64,000 bases of DNA from Tipula vernalis (lineage: Eukaryota; Arthropoda; Insecta; Diptera; Tipulidae), in the NCBI GenBank assembly GCA_958295665.1, contig OY282559.1, positions 261,894,245 to 261,958,244 of the forward strand, in the 5' to 3' direction. The position numbers and the translations under genes were made by a program. The number at the start of each line of letters is the position of its first letter. The stretch's first letter is position 1. Under the pieces are notes generated by a model that was given only the letters and a program-made list of their open reading frames with translations, ran no database searches and was not told the DNA's origin. This document shows, piece by piece, positions 59,100 through 64,000 of the stretch.

Positions 59100-60018
59100 C
59101 TGGAATAAAAGTAAATACAGAAAATTTATAATTATTCAAATCTTCATGGTTTACATCTCTCAATAGTCCGCAGGAGTGTAGTTTTAAAGCCAGCTTGATA
59201 CCTCTGACAGGTCTATCAACCCTCAATTATTTTGTTCTCATTTGAATCCTAAGTCAATTAATTGAATAACTAATTAATCATGATTTCGATTTCGATTTTC
59301 AGGAAGTCCTGCGGAACTTGTCTCAGTCTTCCAGAATCTGCAAGCATCGAGCAGATTTGTGCTAATAACACTAAGAAGAAAATAATAACTTTTGACGACT
59401 TAGGTGTCTGATTAATTTGCTGTCCTTTCAATTTAGATGTCGAATTTAATTTAGTTTTAGGATGTTAGCGGCTGATTTTAAATTAATAATTAATTGTGAA
59501 GTAAATTAGGTTTTCGGTTTCAATGAATAGGAAACAAACCAGCTGGTTACTAAATAGTATGCCATAATATTAAAATGAATCAAATAATCGTTAAATTTGT
59601 TTCAGTTTAGAAACACCTGAGAAACCCAACCTTGGAATTTAGGCGACTGTGTATTATTATAAATGATTAATGCGAATTTTAATTTTAGGATATATTTGAA
59701 GAACCTGAAACAACTTTCCAGGAACTTATAAGCAGCAATTGAACTTGAAGTCAGAAATTGTGTTATATTGTGCTAAATAATTTACTAATTATCGACTGCA
59801 TAGGTAACTGACACCGAGTCGAGCCTATAATACTACAATAACATTCCTTTCCTACACTTCGGTTTTGTTGTATGTAGAAGGGTGTACGGTGGAACCGACG
59901 TATTCCAGGAATCTTGCTTATGCTTGGTCTTACACTTCAATCAATCAATCAATTTGGACCCTAAATCAATTAGTAATAGCTAAATTTCCTTTCTTTAGTA
60001 AAAGGATTATATTCCAGT
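59100..60018. other. Upstream or intronic region of the transporter
   Basis: No coding exon was recognised. Expected to contain intron sequence upstream of the acceptor at 59,100-59,101. Confidence 0.45.
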
Positions 60019-60962
60019 TTAACATGCACCCGGTACAATCAATACGGTAATTATGATACCGCGCATGAACAGCGCGGAAGCTACGTCCCGCCGACAGTCT
60101 AGACGTTGCAGTCTTAAAAAATTACATCGATTCTTATGAAGTGGGAAGACATATTCCACAGCACGCGTGAACGGCACACATCGGAGCGCGTACAGAACAA
60201 ATTGCTTACTCGCAATCCTCCCGGAATGACAGTGGTAGGATGGCACCCAAACTGGAGATGCATACTGCAAAATAGACCGAACAAACGAGACATACAGTTA
60301 TGTCAAAGTTAACGTGTCCCTGAAATCCCTGCAGTTTCGTTTAATAAAGCCCAACATATATGTAAGATACGACTTTACAATAATGGTGTTAACATGTCTG
60401 GTAAATATAGCGTCGGATGGAAAAATCACACCAAGATCGGAAATAAACTCGACTGCACGTGTAGATGGCACACGAAACAATTGGGAGTAAGAACCCAAGA
60501 TACTTACGGAATGCCAACGATATGTGAGATAGGAACGCAACCATTTAATAGGAATGAACTGACAATTTAGTCTCTCTAACTTACCAATAAGAATAGAGTG
60601 GTCACTCATATCAAAAGCCTTAGCAAAACCAATATAAACAATGTTCAGCTGATGCCTTAAATTTAAACTATCAAATAAGTCGCCACAAAACGAAACCGAC
60701 TTAGTTACTGACCTACCGGGATAAAATCCATGTTGTGCAGGAGAAATGAAGTTTTTAGTATGGAACAACAAGATTCTATGAACCATAGACTCAAACAGCT
60801 TGGGTAAGACGAAAAAATGGCGATCCCACGATAATTACTCACATTACTTCTTCTATCCCTTCTTATAGCGATGTCCACAAACGATTTGCCACCGAACGTC
60901 ACGACCTCAATTATTATTAATAAAAATAAAAATGTGCAGCATATCCCAAAGCGGACAACCAA
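60019..60962 (-). pseudogene. Non-LTR retrotransposon reverse transcriptase fragment
   Basis: Minus strand. YRGIAIFSSYPS-like text near 60,850; SPAQHGFYPGRSVTKSV; VYIGFAKAFD-x-x-DHSIL, the RT block A with Asp; then, after a deletion that removes the YxDD block, FISDLGVIFPSDAIF and LGFIKRNCRDF; and finally, after a frameshift, MQYASPVWVPSY and RLQRLDCRRDVASA near 60,260-60,100. This order is typical of Jockey/CR1-like LINE RT followed by its C-terminal region. Stops and the deletion make it inactive. Confidence 0.83.
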
Positions 60963-61575
60963 TTTTAAATGCCCAATAAATTACCTTACCAGGCAATTTA
61001 AATCAAAGTGAACTTCACAAATTAAATAACATTGGTGTGTTGAACCATAAAGAAAATAAAAGTGCATCGTCGCCAAAACAATGAAAGTGAATCGACGTCA
61101 GATGACAATAAAATAAACAGTGATGTAGGTCAGTATTTAGTGCAAACGGGAATAGACCGGTATATTACTGTCCGATCTAAACGAACGACCAGTGCAAGCG
61201 CGAATAAATTCACTAAACTAGCTACGGTTGAATTAAACCATGGTAATAGGTATTGTTGCTTGGTTGTTGACGACCCGACGCACATAAGGGTTTTAAGTAG
61301 TGTTTAGTCTCAAAAATGTCTAGAGCCTAGAAAAATGCACCAAATTGAGTATTTTTTTTTTAAATACTCTTTATGAGATTCTTAAAAGATCCCTAATGAG
61401 TATTTTGTCTGAAAATTTTTTGTATGCATAGAAATCAGTACATACTCAGATATTTGTTTAAAAACATCACTTTTTTTCTTAACCCTTTGAAGCATACATT
61501 TTTGTGTTTAATATTTTTTTCTAAAATTTGGTACACATTGTTTTTTGCGGTCGCTACGTTCAAATATGGAGTTAG
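60963..61575. other. No gene confidently recognised
   Basis: An 81-codon open frame at 61,062-61,307 (polar, Ser/Asn-rich start, no known motif) could be a retroelement fragment, but nothing supports it. Confidence 0.4.
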
Positions 61576-62330
61576 ATTTTCGATATTGACAGTTGACAGC
61601 TGTCAATTAGCAGTCAAATCACTTTCACTTGTTATAAATCTTGAATTTATTCTCATTTAGTATGTTTCTTGGGTCTCTGATTTCAAATCTGAAGTCGGTT
61701 TTTCGATATTGACAGTTGACAGCTGTCAATTAGCTGTCAAATCACTTTCATTTGTTATAAATTTTGAATTTATTCTCATTTATTATGTTTCTTGGGTCTC
61801 TGATTTCAAATCTGAAATCGGTTTTTCGATATTGACAGTTGACAGCTGTCAATTAGCAGTCAAATCACTTTGACTTGTTATAAATCTTGAATTCATTCTC
61901 ATTTAGTACGTTTCTTGGGTCTCTGATTTCAAATCTGAAGTCGGATTTTCGATATTGACAGTTGACAGCTGGCAATTAGCTGTCAAATCACTTTCAAACT
62001 TTTAATTCACCCTTATTCTTTATGTTTTTTGGGTCACTAATTTCAAATTTAGAGACAGATTAACGATATTCATAATTGACAGCTGTCAATTACCTGTGAA
62101 AGTACTGCTTATGGAAATCTCAAATTTATTCTCTATCTTCATGACATTTAGGTCACTGATTTCAAATTTCGAGTCAAATTTACAATACTGAAAGTTGACA
62201 GCTATCAATTAGCTGTTGTATTATTACCAGCTGTTAGAATCCTCAAACTAATCTTTCAACTTTATGTTTTTTGGGTCACTAAATTCAAATTTTGAATCAG
62301 ATTACTGATTTTTGTCAAGTGTCAAAATCA
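61576..62330. repeat. Tandem array, 123-bp unit with a TGACAGCTGTCA palindrome
   Basis: CGATATTGACAGTTGACAGC occurs at 61,581, 61,704, 61,827 and 61,950, exactly 123 bp apart. More diverged units follow near 62,064, 62,183 and 62,304. The centre of the first three units is the perfect 14-bp palindrome TTGACAGCTGTCAA (one base changed in the fourth), followed by TTAGC-GTCAAATCACTTT and the block TTTCTTGGGTCTCTGATTTC. Divergence increases to the right, so the left units are the youngest. Confidence 0.93.
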
Positions 62331-62868
62331 GTAATTTATTCATTTACAAGCAGTTATTACTGACATTTCACAACCATGCAGACATTAATCATTCTATGCA
62401 ATTGAATAATAACTAATGCACATACCCTTAAAATAAATAGTAAAAACTGAAATTTTTCGATTACTAGCCATGAGAGATGAGAATAATGTTTTGAGAAACT
62501 TGTTGAAATGTAAAACATAAATACGAAATAACAGCGTACTGGTTTTTCATTAGACATACTTCTTTTATTCAATAAAATTTTTTTATAATGTAATTTTTTA
62601 TACGCTCGGTAAAAGTCTTTCCATAAGATTATTTTGAAATTATCATGCAATTGAATTATAAAATTTTCTTTTCCATAAACTTTTCATAAAAAAATCATTA
62701 AAAATATAATGTAATAAATTATTTTATTTATTTTTTTTTATTTGCGATGATATCCAGGGCATAGTTAGTTATTTCATACCTATTTTTAAAACTAAATTAA
62801 AAAATGCTCTTTATCGCCAAGATATTTTTAAAACTAAGAATGCCGAATGATTAAACACGGAATTCCAT
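62331..62868. other. No gene recognised
   Basis: AT-rich stretch between the array and the transposase. A CACWRTG-type Transib terminus was looked for and not found. Confidence 0.45.
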
Positions 62869-64000
62869 ATTGATTTTGACCAAATTCCAGAGCTAGGTAG
62901 AAGAAAATCAAACTTTAAAGAAAGTAGTAGTTCTTCAAAGTACCGCAAAATACAAGAAATCACAGATTCTTATTCAGAAGAGGAAATCAGAAGAGCATTC
63001 CTTAAAAATTTACGTGATTCTGGTAAAAAAACATTTAATTAAAGTAATTGAAGATTTGTTAAATGAAAGTTCTCAGGATAATTCATCATCTAACATAATA
63101 CCTTTTTCGGAAGACGAGTGCATTGCACTTATTCAAGATGCTAAGTTATCAAAATGGCCATACGAACTTATTCGAAAACAAGCAAAAGAAAATAATGCTG
63201 ATATATTTTTGCCTTATAAGAGACTTTATGAAGCAAAAAATAATTGTTATGTACCATTTAATACTATAACTGAGAAAGAAGTGACTGTAAGATTGCAAGA
63301 CTTATTAAACCATATAAGTAAACGTATTTTACAAATCCCAGAAGTCTCTGAAAAACTGAAAATCAAGAAACAGTATTCACTAAAATTTACGTCAAAATGG
63401 GGTTTGGATGGAGCATCAGGTCATAGTCAATACAAGCAGCGATTCTCTGATGGTACTAGTTCTGATGAAAGTATCTTTATGATTTCTCTTGTACCTATAA
63501 TTTTAGAAATAGACACCCTTGATAACCAAATAGAAGTTTGGAAAAATCCACAACCTGGTTCAACCAGATATTGCTGCCCAATTAAATTCTTTTATGAAAA
63601 AGAATCTCAAGAGCAAACTCTTTTACGCGTTACAGAAATGAAAGAAGAAATTAGTTTATTATTTCCATCGGACATAGAGATTGATGAAAGTAATTTTAAA
63701 GTTACGCATAGTTTAAAGTTAACAATGATTGATGGAAAAGTATGTACTGCATTGACAGAAACAACTTATCCAGCAACATGCAATATTTGCGGAGCAACAT
63801 CCACAGAAATGAATAATTTAAAAAAAATTTTTGAATAAAGCAGAAAAAAAAGAAAACTTTCAATATGGTTTATCTATCTTACATGCATGGATTCGTTTTA
63901 TGGAGTGTATTCTCCATATAGCTTACAGATTGAAATTTCGTAAGTGGCAAGGTCGAAAAAAACATGCTAAAGACAGAAAAAACAAGAATACAAAAAGAAT
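62869..64000 (+). pseudogene. Transib/RAG1-like transposase, two frameshifts, runs off the window
   Basis: Plus strand. Segment 1 (about 62,869-63,030): IPELGRRKSNFKESS and EEEIRRAFLKNLRDSG, matching the GR-x-K-x-SF-x-ESS region of RAG1-like proteins. A frameshift in AAAAAAA near 63,030 leads to segment 2 (to 63,838), with KWGLDGASGHSQYKQRF (region of the first catalytic Asp, RAG1 D600), SLVPI, NPQPGSTRYCCPIKF, TMIDGKVCTALT and CNICGATSTEMN, a C-x2-C finger region close to the second catalytic site. A frameshift in the A-run at 63,820-63,828 leads to segment 3: ENFQYGLSILHAWIRFMEC and a basic stretch to the window end. The upstream start is unclear because a stop lies at 62,848 in frame. The third acidic residue is beyond the window. 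Both frameshifts are in homopolymers, so sequencing error is possible. Confidence 0.85.

Noticed and set aside
61062..61307. 81-codon open frame as a host gene
   Set aside because: No motif, no splice context and no similarity that I can recognise; may be retroelement debris.

Overview
This window looks like transposon-dense, AT-rich DNA from an arthropod nucleus, most likely an insect. The evidence is very short GT-AG introns (55-79 nt), a spliced monocarboxylate transporter gene, and a mix of Ty1/copia, BEL/Pao, Jockey-like LINE, Tc1/mariner, hAT, PIF/Harbinger, MULE and Transib/RAG1-like remnants. The species cannot be named from this sequence alone. No bacterial operon, CRISPR array, rRNA or tRNA gene was seen. 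Layout: 1-1065 carries the 5' part of a FLYWCH/MULE transposase gene on the minus strand. 1.3-3.7 kb holds a perfect 81-bp palindrome, a small mariner remnant, a foldback MITE and a dispersed repeat. 4.1-6.6 kb is a nearly open hAT transposase with its 5' terminal repeat. 6.9-7.2 kb is a MITE, followed by a gene-free, extremely AT-rich stretch to about 10.8 kb. 10.8-13.8 kb contains a 357-bp tandem duplication, the second copy of the dispersed repeat and a Tc3-like element with IR/DR ends. 14.4-21.3 kb contains a large broken palindrome with a MADF-domain fragment and a deleted mariner inside it, then a decayed PIF/Harbinger transposase and a degenerate satellite between two long direct repeats. 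22.4-23.2 kb is a TA-flanked MITE. 23.8-28.2 kb is a complete Ty1/copia element with both LTRs, target duplication, half-tRNA primer site and polypurine tract. 28.2-32.5 kb shows no gene. 32.5-38.3 kb is the most informative nest: a PIF/Harbinger transposase fragment is split by a 4,227-bp foldback element with 286-bp terminal repeats differing at one base, an 8-bp target duplication and ten copies of a 173-bp repeat, and the same fragment is bounded upstream by a full-length DD41D mariner. 40.1-47.2 kb is an older copia element that has itself received a mariner with 480-bp terminal repeats, a LINE 3' end and a MITE. 47.2-52.4 kb is a Jockey-like LINE split by a second, 1,906-bp foldback element. 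52.6-54.6 kb contains an inverted paralogue of 38.5-39.6 kb, which dates several insertions by empty-site comparison. 54.9-56.8 kb is a BEL/Pao fragment. 57.1-59.1 kb is the only clear cellular gene, an SLC16-type transporter on the minus strand. 60.0-61.0 kb is another LINE fragment. 61.6-62.3 kb is a tandem array built around a 14-bp palindrome. 62.9-64.0 kb is a Transib/RAG1-like transposase broken by two frameshifts in A-runs. The genes do not form a pathway. The window is a record of nested insertions around one transporter gene. The most interesting shared signal is that the two foldback elements (32,672-36,898 and 49,955-51,860) have related terminal sequences, 8-bp target duplications, inverted arms associated with tandem arrays and no transposase. 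They look like one non-autonomous family, and the FLYWCH/MULE gene at the start of the window is a possible, untested source of the enzyme.
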